DNA of 64,000 nucleotides from Mycolicibacterium bacteremicum. GTDB taxonomy: Bacteria; Actinomycetota; Actinomycetes; Mycobacteriales; Mycobacteriaceae. The stretch covers positions 25,847 through 89,846 of the forward strand of contig NZ_MVHJ01000020.1 in the NCBI RefSeq assembly GCF_002086115.1, in the 5' to 3' direction. Below are positions 52,179 through 60,228 of the stretch, one piece after another. Position numbers and translations under genes: made by a program. The stretch's first letter is position 1; the number at the start of each line of letters is the position of its first letter. Under the pieces are notes generated by a model. It was not told where the DNA came from. It saw only the letters and a list, made by a program, of their open reading frames with translations, and ran no database searches.

Positions 52179-53365
52179 GCGATCACGCAGGCGCGTCGGC
52201 GATCGTCGTCGGCGGATCCATCGGCGGGCTCACCGCGGCCCTGCTGCTACGCGACCTCGGCTTCACCGTCGATGTCTACGAACGCACCCCCGGCCCGCTG
52301 GACGGCCGCGGCGGAGGCATCGTGCTGCAGCCCGATACCGTGCGCTGGTTCACCGAGCGCAGCAGTCAGGATCTCGACGACCTGCACACCGCCACCTCGC
52401 ATGTGCAGTATCTCGACGCCGACGGCAGCATCGCCCACCGCGAGCCGGCGCGCTGGACCTACACCTCCTGGGGCACCTTCTACCGGGCGCTGCTGGCCGA
52501 CTTCGGCTCCGAGCGCTATCACTACGGCGAGTACGCCTGCGGCTTCGGCCAGGACGACGAACGCGCCACCGTGCGCTTCGTCAGCGGCCGCACCGCCTCC
52601 GCCGATCTGGTGGTGTTCGCCGACGGCATCACCTCGGCGGCACGGCAGCGTTTCGACCCGAGTGCCGAACTCACCTATTCCGGGTACGTCGGTTGGCGCG
52701 GCACGGTGCCACAGTCGGCGCTGACCGAGGCCACCCGCGCAACACTGCACGACGCGATCACCTATGACGTGGTCCCGAACTCACACATCACCATGTACCC
52801 GATCCCCGGCGAGGAGGGGCTCGACGAGGCACACCGGCTGATCAACTATGTCTGGTACCGCAATGCCCCGGCCGGTCCCGACCTCAGCGAGATGCTGATC
52901 GACAAGCGTGGGTTCACCGGTTCGGTGTCGATCCACCCGGGCCAGGTACAGGACCGCTACATCGACGAAATGCGCCGCGCGGCAACAGATCTGTTCGCTC
53001 CGGCCGTCGCCGAGGTGGTGGTGCGCACCGAGACCCCCTACATCCAGGTGCTCTGCGATGTCCGGTCCACCCGGATGGCGCTGGGGCGGGTGGCGCTGAT
53101 CGGCGACGCGGCATGTGCGTCGCGGCCGCACGCGGCTGCCGGCACGGCCAAGGCGGCCGCCGACGCCTGGACCCTGGCCACCGCCCTGGCCGAGACCGTC
53201 GGCGACATCCCCTCGGCACTGGCCAAATGGGAACCCGCGCAACTACAGCTCAGTGACTCCCTGCTGCGGCGCGTGGTCGCCATGGGCGAACGATCCCAAT
53301 TCCACAACACCTGGGATCCCCGGGACCCCGATCTGCGCTTCGGCCTCTACGGCCCCGGCATCTGA
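52175..53365 (+). CDS. FAD-dependent aromatic monooxygenase, 2,6-dihydroxypyridine-3-hydroxylase-like
   Basis: 396 aa class A flavin monooxygenase. FAD motif SAIVVGGSIGGLTAALLLRDLGF (first Gly pair in a GGSIGG variant), DLVVFADGITSAARQRFDP as the DG-type motif, and a late VALIGDAACASRPHAAAGTAKAAADA for the ribitol region. The GGSIGG form and RPHAAAGT block match 2,6-dihydroxypyridine-3-monooxygenase and related enzymes. It hydroxylates an activated hydroxy-heteroaromatic or phenol using NAD(P)H and O2. Overlaps the MFS gene by 4 bases and precedes the cupin by 24 bp. Confidence 0.86.
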   Translation: MSDHAGASAIVVGGSIGGLTAALLLRDLGFTVDVYERTPGPLDGRGGGIVLQPDTVRWFTERSSQDLDDLHTATSHVQYLDADGSIAHREPARWTYTSWGTFYRALLADFGSERYHYGEYACGFGQDDERATVRFVSGRTASADLVVFADGITSAARQRFDPSAELTYSGYVGWRGTVPQSALTEATRATLHDAITYDVVPNSHITMYPIPGEEGLDEAHRLINYVWYRNAPAGPDLSEMLIDKRGFTGSVSIHPGQVQDRYIDEMRRAATDLFAPAVAEVVVRTETPYIQVLCDVRSTRMALGRVALIGDAACASRPHAAAGTAKAAADAWTLATALAETVGDIPSALAKWEPAQLQLSDSLLRRVVAMGERSQFHNTWDPRDPDLRFGLYGPGI

Positions 53366-53389
53366 ATCTCCTCACGAAAGGCACACCCG

Positions 53390-53824
53390 ATGACCGACAA
53401 CAACTTTCTGACCGATCTTCCGCTCGCCGGTGAACTGGTCGCCGAAGATTTCGACACCTGGCCGGACTGGCTGAAGACCGAGTTCGAGGAGCACTCCCAC
53501 GACGGTGCCGTCGGATCCCGGCTGCTCAGCGAGAACGACCGGGTGCGGGTCTGGGAGATCCGGCTGGCGCCGGGGGAACGCTGGCACGCCCACCGGCACG
53601 TGCTGGATTACTTCTGGACTGCGGTCAACGCCGGGCGCAGCCGTCAGCACACCCACGACGGCACGGTGCGGGAGGTCGCCTACGACGCCGGCGAGACCCG
53701 CCACTTCCACTTCGGCCCCGGCGAATACCTGCTGCACGATATCGAGAACATCGGTGACGGCGAGCTGGTATTCACGACGGTGGAGCACCTCGACAGCGCC
53801 AACGCGCCACTCCCGCTGCGCTGA
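53390..53824 (+). CDS. Cupin-fold protein
   Basis: 144 aa. A single cupin domain: RVRVWEIRLAPGERWHAHRHVLDYFW carries the metal-binding His pair and RHFHFGPGEYLLHDIENIGDGEL the second motif. His-rich positions would bind Fe, Mn or Ni. Cupins next to ring hydroxylases may be dioxygenases or isomerases. Short length favours a single-domain enzyme or binding protein. Last gene of the ALDH operon. Confidence 0.85.
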   Translation: MTDNNFLTDLPLAGELVAEDFDTWPDWLKTEFEEHSHDGAVGSRLLSENDRVRVWEIRLAPGERWHAHRHVLDYFWTAVNAGRSRQHTHDGTVREVAYDAGETRHFHFGPGEYLLHDIENIGDGELVFTTVEHLDSANAPLPLR

Positions 53825-53836
53825 GACGGCGGACTT

Positions 53837-53867
53837 GACCATACGCTTGTCCGTTCAATGTATGGTC
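53837..53867. promoter_or_regulatory. Nested palindrome and likely leaderless promoter of the acyl-CoA synthetase
   Basis: Outer arms GACCATAC and GTATGGTC (perfect 8-bp, 15-base spacer) enclose TTGTCCGTTCAA, itself a TTG-N2-CG-N2-CAA dyad centred on the same point. TATGGT at 53861-53866 is a TANNNT -10, which would put transcription start at or within two bases of the ATG at 53875. The dyad overlapping the promoter suits a TetR-type repressor; which one is unknown. Confidence 0.5.
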
Positions 53868-53874
53868 GAGTGTC

Positions 53875-55539
53875 ATGAGCGGAGTGACCTTCAACCTGTC
53901 ATCGGTCTTCGGTACCGTGGCCCGGGCGATCGGCGACCAGACGTTCGTCGTCTGGCGGGATCGCAGACTCAGCTATGCCGATGTCGACACCCGGGTCGAC
54001 GGGTTCGCCCACTTCCTGGCCGCCCAGGGATTGGGCGCCCACACCGAGCGCGCTGCGCTGGCCGGCCACGAGTCCGGTCAGGACCATCTCGGCATCTATC
54101 TGCGCAACGGCAATGAGTACCTGGAGTCGATGATCGGCGCCTATCGCGCCCGCGTCGCACCGTTCAACGTCAGTTACCGCTACGTCGAGGAAGAGTTGGT
54201 CTACCTGCTCAACGACTCGAAGGCGCGGGCGCTGGTCTACAACGCCGAGTTCGCACCGCGGGTCGCCGCGATCCGGGACCGGGTACCGCATCTGCAGGTG
54301 CTCATCCAGGTCGCCGACGACACCGGCCACGACCTGCTGCCCGGCGCGGTCGACTACGAGGCCGCGCTGGCGACCCCCGCCCCGGCCGGCGGACTGCCCG
54401 AGCCCTCCGGCGACGATCTCTACATCCTCTACACCGGCGGCACCACCGGCATGCCCAAGGGTGTGCTCTGGCGCCAGCACGACATCTTCCTGTCCTCGAT
54501 GGGCGGCCGGCCGTTCGGCAGCGATCAGCCGCTGGCCTCCTATGACGAGCTGGCCGCCAAGGCCCGCGCCGGCGCGGGCGCCCTGGCCATGCTGATGATC
54601 CCGCCGTTCATGCACGGCGCCGCGCAATGGGCTGCCTACAACGCGATCACCATGGGCGGGCGGCTGGTCATCCCCGACGACGTCGAGCGGTTGCGACCCG
54701 CCGAGGTGCTCCGCCTGGCCGAACGCGAACGCGTACTGACCATTCCGGTGGTCGGCGATGCGGTCGCCCGGCCGCTCGTCGAGGAGATCGAGCGTGGTGA
54801 CTACGACCTGTCCGGTTTGTTCACCATCACCAACGGCGGGGCCGCGCTGTCACCGACGGTGCGCGCACGCATCCTCGCCGCGCTCCCCCACGTGACGCTG
54901 CTCGACGCGGTCGGCGCCTCCGAATCCGGGGCGCAGCTCAGCACGTTCTCGACCGCCGGTGGCGAGACGACGCCCGCCGTGTTCGACGCCCAGTCCGACA
55001 CCGCCGTGGTCGCCGAGGACCTCTCACGGGTGCTGACCCCGGGCGAGGGCGGCGGTTGGCTGGCGCGCCGGGATCTGATCCCGCTGGGGTACCTGGGCGA
55101 TGCGGCCAAGACCGCCCGCACCTTCCCGACCATCGACGGGGTGCGCTGGTCGGTGCCGGGCGACCGGGCAAACGTGTTGGCCGACGGCAGGATTCACCTA
55201 CTCGGCCGGGACTCGGTCACCATCAACTCCGGCGGGGAGAAGATCTTCGTCGAAGAGGTCGAACGCGCCATCGCCGCACACCCGGCCGTCTACGACGTCG
55301 TGGTGGTCGGGCGGCCCTCGGAACGGTGGGGCTCAGAGGTGGTGGCCGTGGTGCAACTGGCCGAGGGCGCCGAGGCCGACGACGACGATCTCGCCGCGGT
55401 GTGCGGGCAGTCGGTGGCCCGCTACAAGGTTCCCAAGGCCTTCATCCGGCATCCCAAGATCCAGCGTTCACCGGCCGGTAAGGCCGACTACCGGTGGGCC
55501 AAGGCAGTCGCCACCGGTGAGGTACTGCCCGCCGGCTGA
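53875..55539 (+). CDS. Acyl-CoA synthetase (FadD19-like AMP-dependent ligase)
   Basis: 554 aa adenylate-forming enzyme. ATP motif DLYILYTGGTTGMPKGVLWR; LLDAVGASESG and ITNGGAALSPT, then VPGDRANVLADGRIHLLGRDSVTINSGGEKIFVEEVE, the hinge and last Lys in RSPAGKADYRWAK. The form matches FadD19-type CoA ligases, which activate branched or sterol-side-chain acids. It may activate the acid made by the upstream ALDH, or a separate fatty or aromatic acid. It has its own promoter with a nested palindrome. Confidence 0.9.
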   Translation: MSGVTFNLSSVFGTVARAIGDQTFVVWRDRRLSYADVDTRVDGFAHFLAAQGLGAHTERAALAGHESGQDHLGIYLRNGNEYLESMIGAYRARVAPFNVSYRYVEEELVYLLNDSKARALVYNAEFAPRVAAIRDRVPHLQVLIQVADDTGHDLLPGAVDYEAALATPAPAGGLPEPSGDDLYILYTGGTTGMPKGVLWRQHDIFLSSMGGRPFGSDQPLASYDELAAKARAGAGALAMLMIPPFMHGAAQWAAYNAITMGGRLVIPDDVERLRPAEVLRLAERERVLTIPVVGDAVARPLVEEIERGDYDLSGLFTITNGGAALSPTVRARILAALPHVTLLDAVGASESGAQLSTFSTAGGETTPAVFDAQSDTAVVAEDLSRVLTPGEGGGWLARRDLIPLGYLGDAAKTARTFPTIDGVRWSVPGDRANVLADGRIHLLGRDSVTINSGGEKIFVEEVERAIAAHPAVYDVVVVGRPSERWGSEVVAVVQLAEGAEADDDDLAAVCGQSVARYKVPKAFIRHPKIQRSPAGKADYRWAKAVATGEVLPAG

Positions 55540-55553
55540 TCGGACACCGCGGC

Positions 55554-56471
55554 TCATTCCAGGGTGGCGTAGAGGTAGACGATGTCGCCGAAGGACGCCG
55601 ACGCCGCACTGGTCGGCGCCAGCCCGTACTCGACGAACAGATCCGAACTCTGCCGCAGCGACACCGCCCAGCCGGTGTCGGACAGGTGCGTCGCGGCGGG
55701 CGTGCGGTCGCCCGCGTAGAACAGTTCGGCGACGTCGACCTCCTCGACGAGGTCCAGACCCTGCTCGCGCCACTCCTGCTGGGTCGCGCGCATCCGCTCG
55801 CTCATTTCCTGCAGTTCCTCGGCGGTGATGGTCGACGTGTTCTCGGTGGCGAGCCGGCTGCCGGGAGCACTGAGTGCAGTGACGTTGTCCAACAACCGAT
55901 CCTGTGCCTCGGGCGGAAGGTAGATCAGCAGTCCCTCGGCCAGCCACGCCGTCGGGCGCCCGGGATCGAATCCACCGCGGCGCAGTGCGGCCGGCCAGTC
56001 GTCGCGCAGATCGACGCCGATCGCCTCGTGCCGCGGGACGGGAAGCGCGCCCAGGTCGGCCAGGGTGCGGGTCTTGAGGTCGATGACCTCGGACTTGTCC
56101 AGCTCGAAGACCGTGGCGTCCGCGGGCCAGGGCAATCGGTACGCGCGGGCGTCCAGCCCGGAGGCCAGGATGACGAACTGACGGATACCCGCCCCGAGCG
56201 CGTCGATGACGAACTCGTCGAACCACCGGGTGCGGACGGCGATACCATCGGCCATCCGTAGTGCATCGGCCGGCCCGTCGCCGTCGAATTCACCTCGTGC
56301 ATGGCGGGTATAGGTCGGTACGCCGACCGCGGCGACCAAAGGCTCGGCGTAGGGGTCATCGATCTGCGCGACGCCGGTGCGGGTCGCGATGGCCCGCTGC
56401 ATGGCGACCACGGTGGCGGTCACGCCCACGCTGCTGGTCAGATCCCAGGTGTCATCATCGGCTCGTCCCAT
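55554..56471 (-). CDS. LCM-family SAM-dependent methyltransferase
   Basis: 305 aa. Mycobacterial leucine-carboxyl-methyltransferase-like family (TIGR00027): MQRAIATRTGVAQIDDPYAEPL, VRTRWFDEFVIDAL, QFVILASGLDARAYRLPWP (SAM binding), VFELDKSEVIDLK and WLAEGLLIYLPPEAQDRLL. Mycobacteria hold many paralogues with unknown substrates, probably O-methylating small acids or lipids. Convergent with the acyl-CoA synthetase over 14 bp and on the same strand as the TetR gene. ATG 56471. Confidence 0.93.
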   Translation of the reverse strand: MGRADDDTWDLTSSVGVTATVVAMQRAIATRTGVAQIDDPYAEPLVAAVGVPTYTRHARGEFDGDGPADALRMADGIAVRTRWFDEFVIDALGAGIRQFVILASGLDARAYRLPWPADATVFELDKSEVIDLKTRTLADLGALPVPRHEAIGVDLRDDWPAALRRGGFDPGRPTAWLAEGLLIYLPPEAQDRLLDNVTALSAPGSRLATENTSTITAEELQEMSERMRATQQEWREQGLDLVEEVDVAELFYAGDRTPAATHLSDTGWAVSLRQSSDLFVEYGLAPTSAASASFGDIVYLYATLE

Positions 56472-56511
56472 AGTTAGACAGCCTACGCTTCATCGCGCAG
56501 ATGCCACCGGC

Positions 56512-57123
56512 TCAGTCGTCGGGGGCCCCGACGCTCGACATCACCAGTTGCAGGAAGGTCCGGTACAGATCCTCGCCGTCCAGATGGCTGGCCAGCGTCA
56601 CCCCGTCGTTGGTCGCCAAGATCACCCGGGCCAGCGACTCCGCCGGCACGATCAACGAACCACCAAGCCGGGCAACACCCTTGGAGATGTACTCGGCCAG
56701 TGAGCGGACCGTTTCCCGACGCTGGGCCGCCACCCGCTCGCGTGCTGCCGGGTTGCGCAGCAGGAACAGGGTGAACTCGTAGTTGAGCGCGGCGGCCTGC
56801 TGGGCGTCGGTACCACTGAGCAGTCGCCAACGGTCGGCGAAGCCGTCCACCTCGATATCGGCGAACCGGTCGAAAGAGGCCATCACATCGGCGAACCCGT
56901 CCAGGAACCGCTGCCGATGCCGCTCGATCACCGCGAGGAAGAGTTCGTCCTTGCCGCCGAACTGCGCATAGATGGCACCCCGGGTGTAGCCGGCGGCCTC
57001 GGCGATGTCCTCCAGCGAACCGGCATAACCACGCCTGGCGAAGATCTCCTCGGCCGCATCGAGCAGCACCGTGCGGGTCTGCTCCATGCGCCGCTGCTTG
57101 GTCCATCGCTCAGCCATCGCCAT
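56512..57123 (-). CDS. TetR-family regulator of the Rieske operon
   Basis: 203 aa. HTH: RRMEQTRTVLLDAAEEIFARRGYAGSLEDIAEAAGYTRGAIYAQFGGKDELFLAVIE over residues about 8-64, followed by a helical ligand domain (AALNYEFTLFLLRNPAARERVAAQRRE). ATG 57123 with GGGAG just upstream; two further ATGs exist nearby. A perfect 22-bp palindrome 20 bp upstream is its likely operator. It is transcribed away from the Rieske oxygenase gene, so it probably represses both. Confidence 0.92.
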   Translation of the reverse strand: MAMAERWTKQRRMEQTRTVLLDAAEEIFARRGYAGSLEDIAEAAGYTRGAIYAQFGGKDELFLAVIERHRQRFLDGFADVMASFDRFADIEVDGFADRWRLLSGTDAQQAAALNYEFTLFLLRNPAARERVAAQRRETVRSLAEYISKGVARLGGSLIVPAESLARVILATNDGVTLASHLDGEDLYRTFLQLVMSSVGAPDD

Positions 57124-57142
57124 ATTCTCCCAAATTCGAGCG

Positions 57143-57164
57143 TCAGATACATCCTTGTATCTGA
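57143..57164. promoter_or_regulatory. TetR operator between tetR and the Rieske oxygenase gene
   Basis: Perfect inverted repeat TCAGATACA-TCCT-TGTATCTGA with nine-base arms and a four-base centre. It covers the -35 region of the divergent Rieske promoter. The symmetry and location are as expected for a TetR dimer. Confidence 0.72.
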
Positions 57165-57182
57165 AAACCACTTATGTATTAT
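57155..57182 (+). promoter_or_regulatory. Promoter of the Rieske-DyP operon
   Basis: TTGTAT (57155-57160) and TATTAT (57177-57182) separated by 16 bases form a plausible sigma-70-type promoter; +1 would fall near 57189, about 40 bases before the ATG. The -35 lies inside the right arm of the TetR palindrome. Confidence 0.5.
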
Positions 57183-57228
57183 CGTGACTGCCGTCACAGC
57201 CCGACGCGCTTCGCCTGAAGGGAACCCG

Positions 57229-58584
57229 ATGTCTGTCGATTCCGCACGATCCGCCCGGCCCGGTGACTGGGTCGACACCCAGGGGCTGACCCCCGATGCG
57301 GCGAGCGCGTTGTTCCGGATGCAGATCCCCACCGACCGCTACACGTCACCGGAGTTCGTGGCCCGCGAACGGCAGGCCATCTGGATGCGGGTGTGGCAGG
57401 TCATCGGGCGCGAGGACGAATTCGCCGCCGCGGGCGCCTTCAAGGAGTACCGGATCTTCGATCAGTCCTTCGTCGTGATGCGTGGAAAGGACGGCGGGTT
57501 GCGCGGATTCGTCAACGCCTGCCGGCATCGCGGTAATCCGCTGTTCACCGGACAGGGGCAGGCCAAGCAGCGGATCGTCTGCCAGTACCACCTGTGGTCC
57601 TATGACCAACAGGGTGCCCTGCGTGGTTGTTCGAAGCCCGAGATCGACAAGGACGCCTACGGTCTGCTCGAGGTGGGGGTGGACACGTTCGCCGGTTTCG
57701 TCTTCCTCAACCCCGACCCGGATGCCGCGCCACTGCGAGAGTTTCTGGGCGAGGACGTCATTCGCATCCTGGAGCCCTACCACCTGGACCAGATGACCAC
57801 GGTGCTCGATGTCCGCGAGGCGCTGGACTGCAACTGGAAGGTGGTGATGGACGCGTTCGAGGAGGGCTATCACGTCTCGGGCATCCACCCCCAACTGCTG
57901 CGGGTGTTGGTCATCGACCCGACCAAGACCAGATACCGATTCCTGGACAGGCACAGTGTCGCCGTGGCACCGTTCGAAGTCGCCCATGTCGAGGGCATGG
58001 GTCCGGACAAACAGGTCGAGGGCATCATGGAGCTGCCGGAGACCTTCCCCGGTGTCGTCCGGGTGCTCCCCCGGTTCACCGAACTGGTCGACGGCCACCG
58101 CAGCGCCGATGGCACCCTGACCTTCCCCGAGGGCGTCACCGGACGCACACTGCTGCAGCAGGCCACCCGCGACACCCTGTCCCGCGACGGTCTGGACGTC
58201 GACGGACTGACCGACGCACAGATGAGCGACAACCACGGCTGGGTGCTGTTCCCCAACTTCTTCATGACCATCCGCGCCGGCGAGGCCACCGTCATCATGT
58301 CCACCCCGCACCCCGACGGTGACCCCAACCGGTGCATCTGGCACATCACCAGCTTCATGTGGTTGCCCCCGGAGCACCGCACCGCGTTCGCCGCCGAGCT
58401 GGTCGACGTGCAGGAACCGGGCAGCTTCAAGTATTTCGAAGCGTTGCAACAGGATTACGAGCAGATGCCGCGCCAGCAGATCGGCCTGCGCAACGATCGC
58501 CTGGACCATATGGCACTGGTCAACGAGGAGGTGGTGATCGCGCATTACCACTCGGTGATCGACCGCTACCTGGCCACCGTCTGA
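57229..58584 (+). CDS. Rieske non-heme iron oxygenase, alpha subunit
   Basis: 451 aa. Rieske [2Fe-2S] motif CRH...CQYH in ACRHRGNPLF and RIVCQYHLWSYD (about residues 100-125). Mononuclear iron ligands in CNWKVVMDAFEEGYHVSGIH (two His with H-x4-H) and a later Asp. Such enzymes add O2 or one oxygen to an aromatic or alkyl substrate using a ferredoxin chain, but no ferredoxin or reductase gene lies in this window. AGGG precedes the ATG. The next gene codes an NTF2-fold protein, the same fold as beta subunits of ring dioxygenases. Confidence 0.92.
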   Translation: MSVDSARSARPGDWVDTQGLTPDAASALFRMQIPTDRYTSPEFVARERQAIWMRVWQVIGREDEFAAAGAFKEYRIFDQSFVVMRGKDGGLRGFVNACRHRGNPLFTGQGQAKQRIVCQYHLWSYDQQGALRGCSKPEIDKDAYGLLEVGVDTFAGFVFLNPDPDAAPLREFLGEDVIRILEPYHLDQMTTVLDVREALDCNWKVVMDAFEEGYHVSGIHPQLLRVLVIDPTKTRYRFLDRHSVAVAPFEVAHVEGMGPDKQVEGIMELPETFPGVVRVLPRFTELVDGHRSADGTLTFPEGVTGRTLLQQATRDTLSRDGLDVDGLTDAQMSDNHGWVLFPNFFMTIRAGEATVIMSTPHPDGDPNRCIWHITSFMWLPPEHRTAFAAELVDVQEPGSFKYFEALQQDYEQMPRQQIGLRNDRLDHMALVNEEVVIAHYHSVIDRYLATV

Positions 58585-59006
58585 TGCCCGAGCTCGCCGA
58601 GATACTCACCGCGCACACCGGCCGCAGCCGCACCGTGCTGCAGTACGCCGCGACCACCGGGCGACTGGTCACCGAAGCCAAGGGCGTGGACTTCGGCACC
58701 GAGTCCTGGGCACCGCTGGCCGACCTCGTCGACACCGAGAACTTCCTGCGGGTCGGGGCGTTCAAGGAGGAGATGGACTGGGCCGGTTACGTCGAGTTCC
58801 TGACCGGCTGGGCCACCACCTCGGAGTGGGAGTGCACCTTCAAGCGGATCACCGAACACAATGATCTGGTGTTCCTGGAACTGGAAGAGCGCAGTGCGGT
58901 CGGCGATTTCCGCAGTGTGGTGAACTCGCTGTCGGTCTACGCATTCAACGAACAGGGCCGCATCCGTCGCCTCGACCTGTACCTGCAGATGGCGCTGCCG
59001 GCATGA
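58584..59006 (+). CDS. NTF2-fold protein, possible small subunit of the Rieske oxygenase
   Basis: 140 aa. NTF2/SnoaL-like alpha+beta fold: LADLVDTENFLRVGAFKEEMDWAGYVEFLTGW, then FKRITEHNDLVFLELEERS and LSVYAFNEQGRIRRLDLYLQM. It starts inside the Rieske stop (TGATG), so is translationally coupled. Beta subunits of ring-hydroxylating dioxygenases share this fold and often follow the alpha gene, but this protein is shorter than most of them (about 160-190 aa). Alternatively a SnoaL-type isomerase. Confidence 0.75.
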   Translation: MPELAEILTAHTGRSRTVLQYAATTGRLVTEAKGVDFGTESWAPLADLVDTENFLRVGAFKEEMDWAGYVEFLTGWATTSEWECTFKRITEHNDLVFLELEERSAVGDFRSVVNSLSVYAFNEQGRIRRLDLYLQMALPA

Positions 59007-59614
59007 CCGACGAACAGCGGATGCCGCCCCTGACCGCCGACCAGTGGGGAGATGCCGAGTACGCCGCGTTCGGCGCCCTGCTCGGCCTCCCGGGCGACAA
59101 GGTGCCCAGAGCCGGCTCGGGAGACCACTACGATCCGCTGAACTTCGACATCATCGGCATGCTGGCTCATCACCCGGAGATGGCGCGGATGTTCCTGCGC
59201 TTCAACGGCTTCCTGCTACAGCGCGGGGAGCTGCCCGCACGGCTGCGTGAGCTGACCATCCTGCGGGTGGCCCATCGGCACCGCTCGGCCTTCGAATGGG
59301 GTCAGCACGTCCGCCTCGGCGCCGCCGTCGGTGTCACCGATGCCGATGTCGCCGCGCTCGCCGAGGGCAATACCGGGTTCACCGGCACCGACCGTTCGGT
59401 GCTCGACGCCGTCGACGAATTGATCGCGAACGGAAGAGCCGACTGGTCCACCTGGCAACGACTCGTCGACGAGCTCGGCGAACACGCCGCGATGGAACTG
59501 ATCTTTCTCGTCGGCACCTACACCCTGACCGCAATGGCGTTCGGCACCTGGGGCCTGGCGCCCCAACCCGGCAGCGCCGCACTACCGGAGGAGAAGAGAG
59601 GCCATGAAGCTTGA
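59003..59614 (+). CDS. Carboxymuconolactone decarboxylase/AhpD-like protein
   Basis: 203 aa helical protein. CMD-type core: PARLRELTILRVAHRHRSAFEWGQHVRLGAAVG (about residues 78-110), with HRHRSAFEW in the place of the AhpD Cys pair, so a peroxidase role is unlikely. MELIFLVGTYTLTAMAF is the last helix. Overlaps the previous gene by 4 bases and the next by 11. Might decarboxylate or open a lactone; no catalytic proof. Confidence 0.82.
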   Translation: MTDEQRMPPLTADQWGDAEYAAFGALLGLPGDKVPRAGSGDHYDPLNFDIIGMLAHHPEMARMFLRFNGFLLQRGELPARLRELTILRVAHRHRSAFEWGQHVRLGAAVGVTDADVAALAEGNTGFTGTDRSVLDAVDELIANGRADWSTWQRLVDELGEHAAMELIFLVGTYTLTAMAFGTWGLAPQPGSAALPEEKRGHEA

Positions 59615-60128
59615 GGACCGGATCGCCAAACACCGCCGGATGGCCGAGAGCTACCGCGACAAGTACGTCCTGCAGAAGGTCGCCGAGGGCGAGACCTACG
59701 ACGAGTGGGAGTTCACCGACGACGCGGTCTACACCTCACCGTATTTCGTCGCCGAGCAGGAACTGGTCCTCAAGGATGTCGCCACCCACTGGGATACCGC
59801 GGCGACCGTGGAGGCCAAGGCCTACGGCATCACCTTCCCGGACTGGAGACCCGTCGACTACAAGGTGTGGCCGGCCGAGAACGGTTTCGTGATGCGCTAC
59901 CGCTGGCAGGGCACCAATGTCCACGACGGCACGGTCATGGGCTTCTACTCCATCAGCTTCGTCGACACCAATGACGACGGACAGATCACGCACTGGTCGA
60001 CCTACGTCAACGACGAGGAGTACGGGCCGTTCCTGGAGGCCGCGATCGGCGCGCGTGGCCCGTTCCACGGGGACGGGTACATGCAGGCGCTGGCCGCGCA
60101 TTTCGAGAAGCACGGCCTGAGTTTCTGA
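59604..60128 (+). CDS. NTF2/SnoaL-like protein
   Basis: 174 aa. The opening RIAKHRRMAESYRDKYVLQK is a helix; then WEFTDDAVYTSPYF, VEAKAYGITFPDWRPVDYKVWP, VMRYRWQGTNVHDGTVMGFYS and THWSTYVNDEEYGPFLEAAI match the NTF2-like beta-sheet with a conserved acidic-aromatic set. Probably binds the pathway intermediate or isomerises it. It overlaps the CMD-like gene by 11 bases and is followed by a 100-bp gap. Confidence 0.78.
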   Translation: MKLEDRIAKHRRMAESYRDKYVLQKVAEGETYDEWEFTDDAVYTSPYFVAEQELVLKDVATHWDTAATVEAKAYGITFPDWRPVDYKVWPAENGFVMRYRWQGTNVHDGTVMGFYSISFVDTNDDGQITHWSTYVNDEEYGPFLEAAIGARGPFHGDGYMQALAAHFEKHGLSF

Positions 60129-60228
60129 CCTGACAAATACTCGGTTTCCGGACCCCGCCGATCGTCAGGTGGCCTGCGCTCTCAGGTGCTAGGTTTCTCC
60201 CCGAACGCGGTCGAGACGGGGGTGCGTG

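Noticed and set aside
57346..58551. 401-codon minus-strand frame opposite the Rieske gene
   Set aside because: Antisense shadow; the plus strand has Rieske and iron-ligand motifs.
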